From assembly GCA_030252795.1 (NCBI GenBank), contig CP127080.1, positions 2,187,501 to 2,251,500 of the forward strand: 64,000 bases of DNA. Reading direction: 5' to 3'. This DNA is from Porticoccaceae bacterium LTM1. Its GTDB lineage: Bacteria; Pseudomonadota; Gammaproteobacteria; Pseudomonadales; Porticoccaceae. The position numbers were made by a program, and so were the translations under genes. This document shows positions 57,197-64,000 of the stretch, in pieces. The notes under the pieces are model-generated. The model was not told where the DNA came from, did no database searches, and saw nothing but the letters and a program-made list of their open reading frames with translations. How positions within the stretch are numbered: position 1 is the stretch's first letter; each line of letters begins with the position of its first letter.

Positions 57197-57352
57197 CATG
57201 GATTGGGTATTGCTTACTGTGACACGCCGTCAACCCATCCATGGGGGCTCGAGGCCAGCATCTGACTGCCATGGAGGGTGGAAATGTCGGTTTTGCAGGA
57301 GCAAAAACCGACCGTGCTGGCCACGGTCACAGCAAGCAATACCCAATCCATG
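57197..57352. repeat. Nested palindromic repeat, family 2, copy 2
   Basis: Outer arms of 27 bp (57197-57223 with 57326-57352) pair with one mismatch. Inside lies GGCCAGCA at 57253-57260 and TGCTGGCC at 57315-57322. It shares TGTGACACGC and the GGCCAGCA core with 30692-30817; the arms differ by matched changes. An extra hairpin (CGGTTTTTGC type) lies at about 57288-57311. Confidence 0.8.
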
Positions 57353-57546
57353 TTCATCAAGCTTGTGTGACAGCAATGATTCGCTGTATTCATTTTTACT
57401 ATACCCTTGCCATATACCTCCAACATCCCCCAAAGAGTACCACCTCCACCTCCGATGGGAGAGCATCGATTCAATAGGAGTAGTTTCCTGTTTTTATAAA
57501 ATAAAAGCGGTATTTTGGTGTCAGCAATCAAAACAAGGATCATCCT

Positions 57547-58740
57547 ATGAAAAACGTACTGGCACTCTGTATTGGTTCAATCATAAGCGCTGGCCTGGCT
57601 GCTCCTGCAGTCGCAGATAATGGATTACAGGAAGATTTTAAAAAGGCTATAGACGGCAGTAAAACCGACCTGAATTTTCGATATCGCTACGAGTTTGTGG
57701 ATCAGGATGGTATGGCTAAGGACGCAAATGCATCAACACTGCGTACCCGGCTCACTTACCAAAGCGGAGCATTTAAAGGCTTCAGTCTGAAACTGGAAGC
57801 CGATAATGTCAGTGAGGCTGGCAGCGATAACTACAACAGCACGGTAAATGGCAACGCTAGCTATCCGGTTGTCGCTGATCCTACTGGCACCGAATTAAAC
57901 CAGGCATTTATCAGTTATAAGAACGACGGGCTAACACTATCCGCAGGTCGGCAGCGCATCAACCATAACGACCAGCGTTTTGTAGGTGGTGTAGGCTGGC
58001 GTCAGAATGAGCAAACGTTCGATGGTTATCGCTTTGAATATGCCAGCGGAGATTTTTCTGCGGATTACGCCTACGTCTACAACGTTAACCGTATCTTTGG
58101 CGAAGACAGCACCAGTGGCGACCTCCATGGCGACATTCACCTGCTGAACAGCAACTATAAGCTGGCCGATAACCAAAAGCTTACCGGCTATTTCTACGAT
58201 ATGGATTTTGACAGTGCAGCGGCGCTCTCCAATCACACCGTAGGTCTTGCATATGACGGTACTTTTGGAAATACAAAACTTCATGCGGCTTACGCCAGGC
58301 AGAATGAAACCGGCGAAAATCCGGTAGATTACAACGCTGTTTACTACGCAATCGAAGCCGCTAAGCAAGCAGGAAAAGTCAACATTGCTTTGGGATACGA
58401 GTCTCTGGGTAGCGATAACGGTGTGGGCTTTACAACACCTCTGGCAACTCTGCACAAGTTTCAGGGCTTTGTAGACAAATTCCTGAACACGCCAGCCAAT
58501 GGTGTTGAAGACCTGTACCTGAAACTCTCCGGGAAACTTGGCAAGCTGGCCCTGTCAGCCACGTGGCATGATTTACAAGCAGAGACAGGCAATCAGGATT
58601 ACGGCACCGAGCTGGATCTGGTAGCGACCTACCCGCTGGCCGAAAAAGTATCGCTGCAGTTCAAATACGCCGATTACAACGCCGATGGCCTGGCAACAGA
58701 TACCAAAAAATTCTGGACCATGCTGACTATGGCTTTCTAA
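57547..58740 (+). CDS. Outer-membrane porin-like protein (alginate-export/OprD-like)
   Basis: A 397-residue outer-membrane beta-barrel protein with a signal peptide (to VADN, about residue 24). Its alternating strands include LNFRYRYEFVDQDG and a terminal Phe (MLTMAF). The middle has AFISYKNDGLTLSAGRQRINHND and LHGDIHLLNSNYKL, as in alginate-export family porins. It has AAGGATCATCCT before the ATG. Placed between nitrate transport and moa genes it may let nitrate or molybdate into the periplasm; the substrate is inference. Confidence 0.82.
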   Translation: MKNVLALCIGSIISAGLAAPAVADNGLQEDFKKAIDGSKTDLNFRYRYEFVDQDGMAKDANASTLRTRLTYQSGAFKGFSLKLEADNVSEAGSDNYNSTVNGNASYPVVADPTGTELNQAFISYKNDGLTLSAGRQRINHNDQRFVGGVGWRQNEQTFDGYRFEYASGDFSADYAYVYNVNRIFGEDSTSGDLHGDIHLLNSNYKLADNQKLTGYFYDMDFDSAAALSNHTVGLAYDGTFGNTKLHAAYARQNETGENPVDYNAVYYAIEAAKQAGKVNIALGYESLGSDNGVGFTTPLATLHKFQGFVDKFLNTPANGVEDLYLKLSGKLGKLALSATWHDLQAETGNQDYGTELDLVATYPLAEKVSLQFKYADYNADGLATDTKKFWTMLTMAF

Positions 58741-58785
58741 AGCTCGTCGACACCATAACTATAGGAATGACCTATCCCCTTCTTC

Positions 58786-58811
58786 GCCGGCCTGCTCAGG
58801 CCGGCTTTTTT
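58786..58811 (+). terminator. Terminator after the porin gene
   Basis: A GCCGGCCT/AGGCCGGC stem with a 4-nt loop and T6, 45 bp after the stop codon. Confidence 0.9.
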
Positions 58812-58887
58812 GTACCTCCAATAGGGTATTCCTTCAGGCCAATAACAAAAACAACCGACAAGATTCACAATTGAACCTGAGCCAAGA

Positions 58888-58997
58888 AACTCCGAGCTCA
58901 TTCGCCTGTAGCTCAAGGCTGCTAACAGCCCAAAGTATGGTGACAGAGCCGTGGCAACAGCCACCAGGGTCGACGCGAGAAATCTATCGGCCTCCCG
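58888..58997 (+). ncRNA. Probable molybdenum-cofactor (Moco) riboswitch
   Basis: The 110-nt leader of moaA has hallmark pieces I associate with the Moco RNA motif: CTCCGAGC near the 5' end, several short stems (GAGCT/AGCTC, GGCTG/CAGCC, GTGGC/GCCAC, GGTCGA/TCGGCC) and GGCCTCCCG at the 3' end. It ends about 6 nt before the ribosome site AAAGGA, so ligand binding could hide translation of moaA. Helices were paired by eye. Confidence 0.65.
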
Positions 58998-59017
58998 TTT
59001 ATGGAAAGGAATTATTT

Positions 59018-59992
59018 GTGATATTACAAGATACATTTGGCCGCCGATTCCACTACTTGCGCCTGTCGGTGACTGACCTGTGCAATTTCCGGTGCAATTA
59101 CTGCCTGCCCGATGGTTTGGACTGCGATCAACCACGCGACTATCTCACCCTGCCAGAAATTGAAACCCTGGTTGCCGCGTTTGCCAGCATGGGAACCAAA
59201 AAGGTTCGTATCACCGGTGGTGAGCCCACATTGCGCAAAGACCTGTCGGATATTATCCGTATTTGTAAAAACACAGCTGGTATAGAGCAGGTTGCACTGA
59301 CAACCAATGCGTACAACCTGAAAAGTAAAGTTCTTGAATACAGGGAAGCTGGACTGGATGCGGTGAACATCAGCGCTGACAGCCTGGACCCGATGATGTT
59401 TGCCGCAATCACCGGAAGGGATCTTCTCGACAAAGTCATGCAAGGTGTCGATGCTGCGTTACAAGCAGGTATTGGTGCAGTCAAACTGAACACCGTGCTT
59501 CTGCGCCAGTACAACCAGAAGCAGTTCAGCCATTTTCTCGACTACCTGAGAAACCACCCGGTAACCTGGCGATTTATCGAGCTGATGCAAACCGGTGATA
59601 ACGCCCAATTTTATGACGACAACCACGTTGCCGGCGAAGCCGTTCGATTACAACTTGTTGCAGAAGGCTGGGAACGGATTATTCGCGACCAGCTTGCAGG
59701 GCCCGCCCTTGAATACCGGCACCCGGACTACCAGGGACGCATCGGTTTGATCATGCCTTACAGCAAGGATTTCTGCCAAAGCTGCAACCGCCTGCGGACC
59801 TCCTCCCAGGGCAAGATTCACCTGTGCCTGTTCTCTGATCAGGGATTTGATATCCGCCCCTATTTGCAATCCGGTGATGTTGCTGCCACCTGCGAAGTAA
59901 TCAGTGATTTAGTACAAGGAAAACTGGCTGGCCATTCGCTTGCCGAAGGCTTTACCGGAGCAACCCGACATCTGGCAATGCTGGGTGGTTAA
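59018..59992 (+). CDS. moaA: GTP 3',8-cyclase MoaA
   Basis: MoaA is a radical-SAM enzyme that, with MoaC, turns GTP into cyclic pyranopterin monophosphate for molybdenum cofactor. The 324-residue protein has N-terminal CNFRCNYC (Cys 22, 26, 29), GGEPTLRKD, a C-terminal 4Fe-4S site (CQSCNR and LCLF) and the C-terminal Gly-Gly needed for activity. The start is GTG 59018 with AAAGGAA ahead; an upstream in-frame ATG at 58871 would lie in the riboswitch. It is first in moaA-moaB-moaD-moaE. MoaC is missing from the cluster. Confidence 0.95.
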   Translation: MILQDTFGRRFHYLRLSVTDLCNFRCNYCLPDGLDCDQPRDYLTLPEIETLVAAFASMGTKKVRITGGEPTLRKDLSDIIRICKNTAGIEQVALTTNAYNLKSKVLEYREAGLDAVNISADSLDPMMFAAITGRDLLDKVMQGVDAALQAGIGAVKLNTVLLRQYNQKQFSHFLDYLRNHPVTWRFIELMQTGDNAQFYDDNHVAGEAVRLQLVAEGWERIIRDQLAGPALEYRHPDYQGRIGLIMPYSKDFCQSCNRLRTSSQGKIHLCLFSDQGFDIRPYLQSGDVAATCEVISDLVQGKLAGHSLAEGFTGATRHLAMLGG

Positions 59993-60011
59993 ATAATCTG
60001 AGCGTATTTTT

Positions 60012-60563
60012 ATGAGTCATTCAGCCAAACAATTTGTTCCGTTAAACATTGCGGTGATCACCGTCTCTGATACCCGTGACGCATCTAACGATACCTCCGG
60101 CGACTATTTGCGTGACAACGCCGGGCAGGCCGGGCACAACGTGTTGACCAAAGACATTATCAAAGACGATATTTACCAGATTCGAGCACTGGCATCGTCC
60201 CACATCGCCGACCCGAGAGTGCAGGCCATATTGATTACCGGTGGAACAGGTTTTACCGACCGGGATTCAACCCCGGAAGCCATGCTGCCACTTTTTGACA
60301 AACAGGTTGAAGGCTTCGGCGAACTGTTTCGCTATTTATCATTTAAAGAGATTGGCACATCCACAATTCAGTCACGCGCCATTGCCGGGCTAGCCAATGG
60401 TACCATTATTTTCTGCCTGCCGGGCAGTACCGGAGCGTGCAGGACAGCCTGGGATGGAATTATTCGAGCGCAACTGGATGGGGCACAAGGTCCCTGCAAT
60501 TTTGTTCCGCATCTAAAAAACAGCAATGCAGAGCTGTGTAAAAGCAGACAAATAACCGATTAA
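60012..60563 (+). CDS. moaB: Molybdenum cofactor biosynthesis protein MoaB
   Basis: MoaB binds molybdopterin and in some bacteria adenylates it before molybdate insertion. The 183-residue protein has NIAVITVSDTRD, the ITGGTGFTDRDSTPEA pocket, SRAIAGLANGTIIFCLPGSTGA and the C-terminal GPCNFVPHL. It follows moaA by 19 bp and precedes moaD by 9. The gene is full length. In E. coli MoaB is inactive; whether this one is active is not evident from sequence alone. Confidence 0.93.
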   Translation: MSHSAKQFVPLNIAVITVSDTRDASNDTSGDYLRDNAGQAGHNVLTKDIIKDDIYQIRALASSHIADPRVQAILITGGTGFTDRDSTPEAMLPLFDKQVEGFGELFRYLSFKEIGTSTIQSRAIAGLANGTIIFCLPGSTGACRTAWDGIIRAQLDGAQGPCNFVPHLKNSNAELCKSRQITD

Positions 60564-60572
60564 AGGAGAGCA

Positions 60573-60821
60573 ATGATGATTAATGTCAGTTTCTTCGCAA
60601 TGATTCGGGAGCACCTCGGTTGCGAAAATATTCGCCTGGAATACGAAGGTCAGCACAATATCTCCGATATCAAGGAAACACTTGCCAGTCGAGGAGAAGA
60701 GTGGAGCATCCTGACGGGTACTACGGTGTTGGCCGCTGTAAACCAGACTTTATGCAATGACCAGCATCGCGTGCATGACGGAGATGAAATCGCTTTCTTT
60801 CCCCCGGTAACAGGTGGCTAA
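60573..60821 (+). CDS. moaD: Molybdopterin synthase small subunit MoaD
   Basis: MoaD is the ubiquitin-like sulfur carrier of molybdopterin synthase; its C-terminal Gly-Gly becomes a thiocarboxylate. The 82-residue protein ends in FPPVTGG, as required. AAAGGAGAGCA precedes ATG-ATG at 60573/60576; either could start. It sits directly before moaE, its partner subunit. Confidence 0.94.
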   Translation: MMINVSFFAMIREHLGCENIRLEYEGQHNISDIKETLASRGEEWSILTGTTVLAAVNQTLCNDQHRVHDGDEIAFFPPVTGG

Positions 60822-60823
60822 GT

Positions 60824-61270
60824 ATGATCAGCATACAGTCAGACGACTTCGATGTAGGCAAGGAATATCAGGCTCTGAAAGAGAGTGCCGATGGCGATGG
60901 TGCCATAGTGACATTTACCGGTTTGGTGCGAGACATGTGCGAATCAGGTAGTGTCAGTGGCATCAGCCTCGAGCATTACCCGGGCATGGCGGAAAAGTCT
61001 TTAATGGAAATTTGCACAAAGGCACGCCAACGCTGGTCGCTGGGGAATATACGAATTATCCACCGCGTTGGTGAACTGGCTGCTAGCGAGCATATAGTTT
61101 TTGTCGGCGTTACCAGCAAGCACCGTCATGACGCTTTTGAAGCCTGTGAGTTTTTAATGGATTACCTGAAAACCCGTGCGCCATTGTGGAAAAAAGAGAT
61201 CACCGCAGCCGGTGCAATCTGGGTAGAGGCCAAACAAACTGATCACGACGCTGCGGCGGTTTGGGGGTAA
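60824..61270 (+). CDS. moaE: Molybdopterin synthase catalytic subunit MoaE
   Basis: MoaE builds the dithiolene of molybdopterin with sulfur from MoaD. The 148-residue protein has GAIVTFTGLVRD, LEHYPGMAEK, RVGELAASEHIVFVGVTSKHR and APLWKKEIT (catalytic lysine). ATG 60824 is two bases after the moaD stop. It is the last gene of the moa row, ahead of a stretch of intergenic repeats. Confidence 0.94.
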   Translation: MISIQSDDFDVGKEYQALKESADGDGAIVTFTGLVRDMCESGSVSGISLEHYPGMAEKSLMEICTKARQRWSLGNIRIIHRVGELAASEHIVFVGVTSKHRHDAFEACEFLMDYLKTRAPLWKKEITAAGAIWVEAKQTDHDAAAVWG

Positions 61271-61276
61271 TTCCCT

Positions 61277-61546
61277 GTCATTCTGAGCGCAGCGAAGACA
61301 AAAGTGCATTGGGCTTTGAGCGTTGGGCGTTGGGCGCCGAAGGCGACAATTCCGTTGTTGATTGAAGTTTGAGATCCTTCGCTGCACTCAGGATGACAAA
61401 TCCCCACGTATCACTTGTAAAAAGAATGCTCAATACTTATGGATTTCCGCTTTCGCGGAAATGATGGCGAAATTTGTCATCCTGAGCGCAGCGAAGGATC
61501 TCAGCCTACGAAGCCACTGGATCGCCACGCTTCGCTCGCGATGACG
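61277..61546. repeat. Cluster of GTCATCCTGAGC-type repeats
   Basis: Units at 61277-61298, 61371-61397 (inverted), 61476-61502 and 61519-61546 (a variant) fill the space between convergent moaE and moeA. A CCGCTTTCGCGG hairpin lies near 61447-61458. No gene is visible. Confidence 0.7.
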
Positions 61547-61561
61547 ATCCTCAACCTGAGA

Positions 61562-62806
61562 CTAATTAGCCTTTAAATAGCTGTCAAAAGGCTCGATAGT
61601 TACCATCTCACCCGCTTCAACAGATCCTCGTTCTTGCTCCAGAACAATATAACAATTGGCCTGACTGATAGACGACAGGACGCCGGAACTTTGATTGGAA
61701 AGTGGCGACACCTGCAAACCGTTTTGATCATCCCTCTCCCAGATTCCACGCTGGAAATCTGTTCTTCCCGGGCGTTTTTTAAACGGTGCAGTAGCCCTTG
61801 CCTGAATCCTGAATCGCGGCGCAGGTTCATTGCCACCCAATCGGAGTAAATTCGGCAACGCGATCTGATGAAAGGTAACCATCGCAGAGACCGGATTACC
61901 CGGCAACCCAAAGAAATAGCTGTTCGGAAGGCGGCCAAAAGCCAGAGGCTTGCCTGGCTTCATCGCCAGTTTCCAAAAATCTATCTCCCCCAGCTCCTCC
62001 AGGATATCGCGTGTAAAGTCCGCTTCACCAACCGATACACCGCCGGAGGTAATCACCACATCCGCTTCCTTGTCGGCTCGCAGAAAAGCATCGCGAATAC
62101 TGTCCGGATTATCTTCCACAACACCGAGATCCAGCACCTTTGCACCCATTTCATTTAGCAGGGCATAGAGTGCCGGCCGGTTTGAATCGTAAATACAACC
62201 ATTTGGCAGCGTCTCTCCCGGTTGACGCAGTTCGTCACCGGTAGAAAAAAGCGCCACCGTGATTTGCCTGAAAACCCGAACTTCCGAAATACCAACAGAG
62301 GTAAGTAAACCGATATCCACCGGGCTGATTCTGCGCCCTTTAGACAACACTACCTGCCCTTTGCCAATATCCTCACCCCGACGCCGAATCGCTTCGCCGA
62401 GTTTAACGCTAGTTAAAAGCGAAATCTGGCCATTGTCGTCATGCACATTTTCCTGCATCACAACAGCATCTGCCCCTTCCGGGATCTGCGCTCCGGTCAT
62501 TATGCGCACGCACTGGCCAGCTTCGACGCGGCCATCAAAAGGGCTGCCGGCAAAACTTTTTCCGATCTGGGTAAATACCGTTACCGACGCCAGGTCAGCG
62601 TGGCGCAAGGCATATCCATCCATGGCGGAGTTATCATATCCGGGAACATCGATTAGTGAAATGACGTCCTCCGCCATAATTCGCCCGGCCAGCATGTGGA
62701 CGGGCACCATCTCGGTTTCGGTGACGGGAACCATAACCTGCTGAATTTTTTCCAAAGCCTGCTCAATCGGCATCAAACCCGGCGCGTCACAACAGGAGAC
62801 CATCAT
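61562..62806 (-). CDS. moeA: Molybdopterin molybdenumtransferase MoeA
   Basis: MoeA inserts molybdate into adenylated molybdopterin. The 414-residue protein has MDGYAL, the MTGAQIPEGADAVVMQE block, RRRGEDI, FSTGDEL, YDSNRPAL, SGGVSVGEADFT, KPGKPLAFG and FGLPGNPVSAMVTF, and a C-terminal domain IV. Its start overlaps the narL stop as TAATG, so it is translationally coupled to the nitrate regulator. It has no insertion or truncation. Confidence 0.95.
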   Translation of the reverse strand: MMVSCCDAPGLMPIEQALEKIQQVMVPVTETEMVPVHMLAGRIMAEDVISLIDVPGYDNSAMDGYALRHADLASVTVFTQIGKSFAGSPFDGRVEAGQCVRIMTGAQIPEGADAVVMQENVHDDNGQISLLTSVKLGEAIRRRGEDIGKGQVVLSKGRRISPVDIGLLTSVGISEVRVFRQITVALFSTGDELRQPGETLPNGCIYDSNRPALYALLNEMGAKVLDLGVVEDNPDSIRDAFLRADKEADVVITSGGVSVGEADFTRDILEELGEIDFWKLAMKPGKPLAFGRLPNSYFFGLPGNPVSAMVTFHQIALPNLLRLGGNEPAPRFRIQARATAPFKKRPGRTDFQRGIWERDDQNGLQVSPLSNQSSGVLSSISQANCYIVLEQERGSVEAGEMVTIEPFDSYLKAN

Positions 62807-63459
62807 TAACCCCCTTTCTGGTGGTTAACCATCCACACCGCCGCTTCAACGCGGCTGCGTAAATTGAGTTTCTTCAGGAAATGCTTAACGTGTACCTTGA
62901 CCGTACCGTCAGATATATCCAGCTCACGGGCAATCAGCTTGTTACTCATACCCTTGGCAATCAGTTTCAGGATTTCGTATTCACGGCTGGTAAGGCTTGC
63001 CAGTGCCTGGTTGCCCGGCTTTTCCGGCCTTCTCAGCGCCGATGCCAGAATCTCGGTCAATTTGGCGCTCATCACCATCTTGCCCAATGTCGCTTCCTTG
63101 AGTTTCTCGACAATCTCTTCGGGGTCCATATCCTTCAGCAGGTACCCGTCTGCGCCACCGCGAATCGCCTCAACAACATCTTCATCGTTATCGGAAACCG
63201 TCAGCATGATAATGCGGGCATCAATACCTTTTTCCCGCATCAGGCGCAGTGTTTCCAGGCCATCCATCCCCTGCATATTCAGGTCCATGGTGATCAGGTC
63301 CGGCTCCAGCTCCATCGCCAGTTCAATCGCTTCTTTGCCAGAACTGGCTTCACCAACAACGGTAAGTTCATCTTCCAGATCCAGAAGCTGTCTCAAGCCC
63401 TTTCTCAGCAGCGGATGGTCGTCCACCATCATTATGGTGGCAGGTTGATCCTGATACAT
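62806..63459 (-). CDS. narL: Nitrate/nitrite response regulator NarL
   Basis: A LuxR/FixJ-type response regulator of 217 residues that turns on nitrate respiration genes. The receiver domain has Asp59 (same position as E. coli NarL) in DLITMDLNMQG and the Lys of YLLKDMDPEE; the DNA-binding domain has LTSREYEILKLIAKGMSNK and the recognition helix DGTVKVHVKHFLKKL. It starts behind a GGAGAGCC site and runs into moeA by TAATG. The sensor NarX/NarQ is not in the window. Sites resembling its target lie upstream. Confidence 0.93.
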   Translation of the reverse strand: MYQDQPATIMMVDDHPLLRKGLRQLLDLEDELTVVGEASSGKEAIELAMELEPDLITMDLNMQGMDGLETLRLMREKGIDARIIMLTVSDNDEDVVEAIRGGADGYLLKDMDPEEIVEKLKEATLGKMVMSAKLTEILASALRRPEKPGNQALASLTSREYEILKLIAKGMSNKLIARELDISDGTVKVHVKHFLKKLNLRSRVEAAVWMVNHQKGG

Positions 63460-63546
63460 GTGGCTCTCCAGTCTGGTCGTTTACTTTAGGGCCTAGCATA
63501 ACGCCTTCATTTCCAAAAAAAAATTTTAACTGCTGGGTAGGCTATA

Positions 63547-63562
63547 TACCCACAAGTAGGTA
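63547..63562. promoter_or_regulatory. NarL/NarP-type 7-2-7 site between narL and narK
   Basis: TACCCAC-AA-GTAGGTA is an inverted heptamer pair like that at 55787-55802. A single TACCCAT heptamer is at 63683-63689. The 304-bp region 63460-63763 holds the divergent promoters of narL and the narK-type gene and no coding frame. Confidence 0.6.
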
Positions 63563-63763
63563 GCAGTTGTTCGATACTCAAAATGGCTCTACAGCCATAT
63601 ATTTTCAGCATTCCCAACAGTCTCCCGAACAACACCCATACAGAAATTACCTCCAGATGCTCCCCATAATGATCACTATTTCTACCCATTGAAGGCGGTT
63701 GTTAGCTCTACCGTGCTGAACGATAGTGCATCGTGACCAATTTAATAACACTGGAGTTCGCAC

Positions 63764-64000
63764 TATGGCAGATTTACATAAGTGGGACCCGGAAGATGAA
63801 CACTTCTGGAAGTCCGAAGGAAAAAAAATTGCCAATAGAAATCTATGGATATCTATCCCCAGCTTGCTGTGTGGCTTTGCCGTATGGCTGTACTGGGGAA
63901 TTATCACCGTACAGATGCTGAATCTGGGTTTTCCGTTCGCCAAAGCCGAATTGTTTACCCTGATGGCAATCGCTGGCTTAACCGGCGCTACCCTGCGTAT
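63764..64000 (+). CDS. NarK-type nitrate transporter (N-terminal part, cut by window edge)
   Basis: The first 79 residues read LHKWDPEDEHFWKSEGKKIA and then RNLWISIPSLLCGFAVWLYW, which matches the N-terminus of the long NarK proteins encoded ahead of narGHJI in pseudomonads and relatives. It ends at TGATLRI at the window edge. ATG 63764 follows CTGGAG. A fused NarK1-NarK2 or a narGHJI operon probably continues beyond; this is inference from the usual gene order. Confidence 0.85.

Noticed and set aside
58871-59017. Upstream ATG start of moaA
   Set aside because: The extra 49 residues match nothing in MoaA and cover the riboswitch-like leader.
62864-63489. Two plus-strand open frames of about 200 codons opposite narL
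   Set aside because: The Ser/Arg-rich sequence is typical of reading the reverse strand of a GC-balanced gene; narL itself is unmistakable.

Overview
The window is a stretch of a gammaproteobacterial chromosome, most likely a marine, flagellated, denitrifying or nitrate-respiring facultative anaerobe. The evidence is gene content and order: queA-tgt-secD, tamA-tamB, nhaA, metG next to apbC, ubiT/ubiU/ubiV, and nar/moa genes with NarL. It also has a sigma-54 type promoter, an orphan flagellar fliK-flhB2 pair, several c-di-GMP enzymes and a polyhydroxyalkanoate-associated protein. Genus cannot be fixed from the sequence alone. The left edge cuts secD and the right edge cuts a narK-type transporter.

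Region 1 (1-3.7 kb): secD (partial), tgt, queA and tRNA-Leu(CAA). Region 2 (3.67-13.34 kb): a 9.6-kb block between two identical 24-bp copies of the tRNA-Leu 3' end, which I read as an integrated genomic island with no surviving integrase. It carries a broken ornithine-cyclodeaminase-like gene and a tightly built uptake locus: ECF sigma factor, FecR anti-sigma, STN-domain TonB receptor and Tat-exported prolyl oligopeptidase. A duplicated ECF-type promoter lies before the sigma gene and before the receptor. A hipB-hipA pair completes it. Region 3 (13.3-24.6 kb): tamA-tamB, nhaA, a PHA-associated small protein, a secreted unknown, an RDD protein and a dipeptidyl peptidase IV. Region 4 (24.8-34.2 kb): a sigma-54-promoted diguanylate cyclase, a second diguanylate cyclase, flhB2-fliK, a SPOR protein, dCMP deaminase, apbC and a GAF-GGDEF-EAL protein. 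Region 5 (34.3-44.7 kb): metG, rarD, a secreted two-DTG aspartic peptidase, peroxiredoxin, a potassium channel, sui1, an S9 peptidase, greB and a uracil-DNA-glycosylase-like protein.

Region 6 (44.7-64 kb) is an anaerobic-life block. nrdG-nrdD (oxygen-independent ribonucleotide reductase) sits behind an FNR/Anr box and two NrdR boxes. ubiT and ubiUV (oxygen-independent ubiquinone synthesis) follow. Next comes an operon of narK, a PP2C-phosphatase/kinase fusion, hemerythrin and nnrS, then a second narK-like gene, an outer-membrane porin, moaA (behind a probable Moco riboswitch)-moaB-moaD-moaE, moeA and narL, and the start of a third narK-type gene. NarL-type 7-2-7 sites lie in the narK and narL intergenic regions. 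Together these genes make deoxynucleotides, quinone and molybdenum cofactor, import nitrate and deal with nitric oxide when oxygen is absent.

The intergenic spaces are rich in palindromic repeats. Most striking is a family of four hairpins with a conserved ~30-nt loop and 20-21-bp arms that stay complementary although their sequence differs between copies, in one case completely. A second two-copy family shows compensatory arm changes. A MITE-like element at 39.1-39.3 kb is flanked by 13-bp direct repeats. These hairpins and the integrase-less uptake island are the best candidates for something undescribed.
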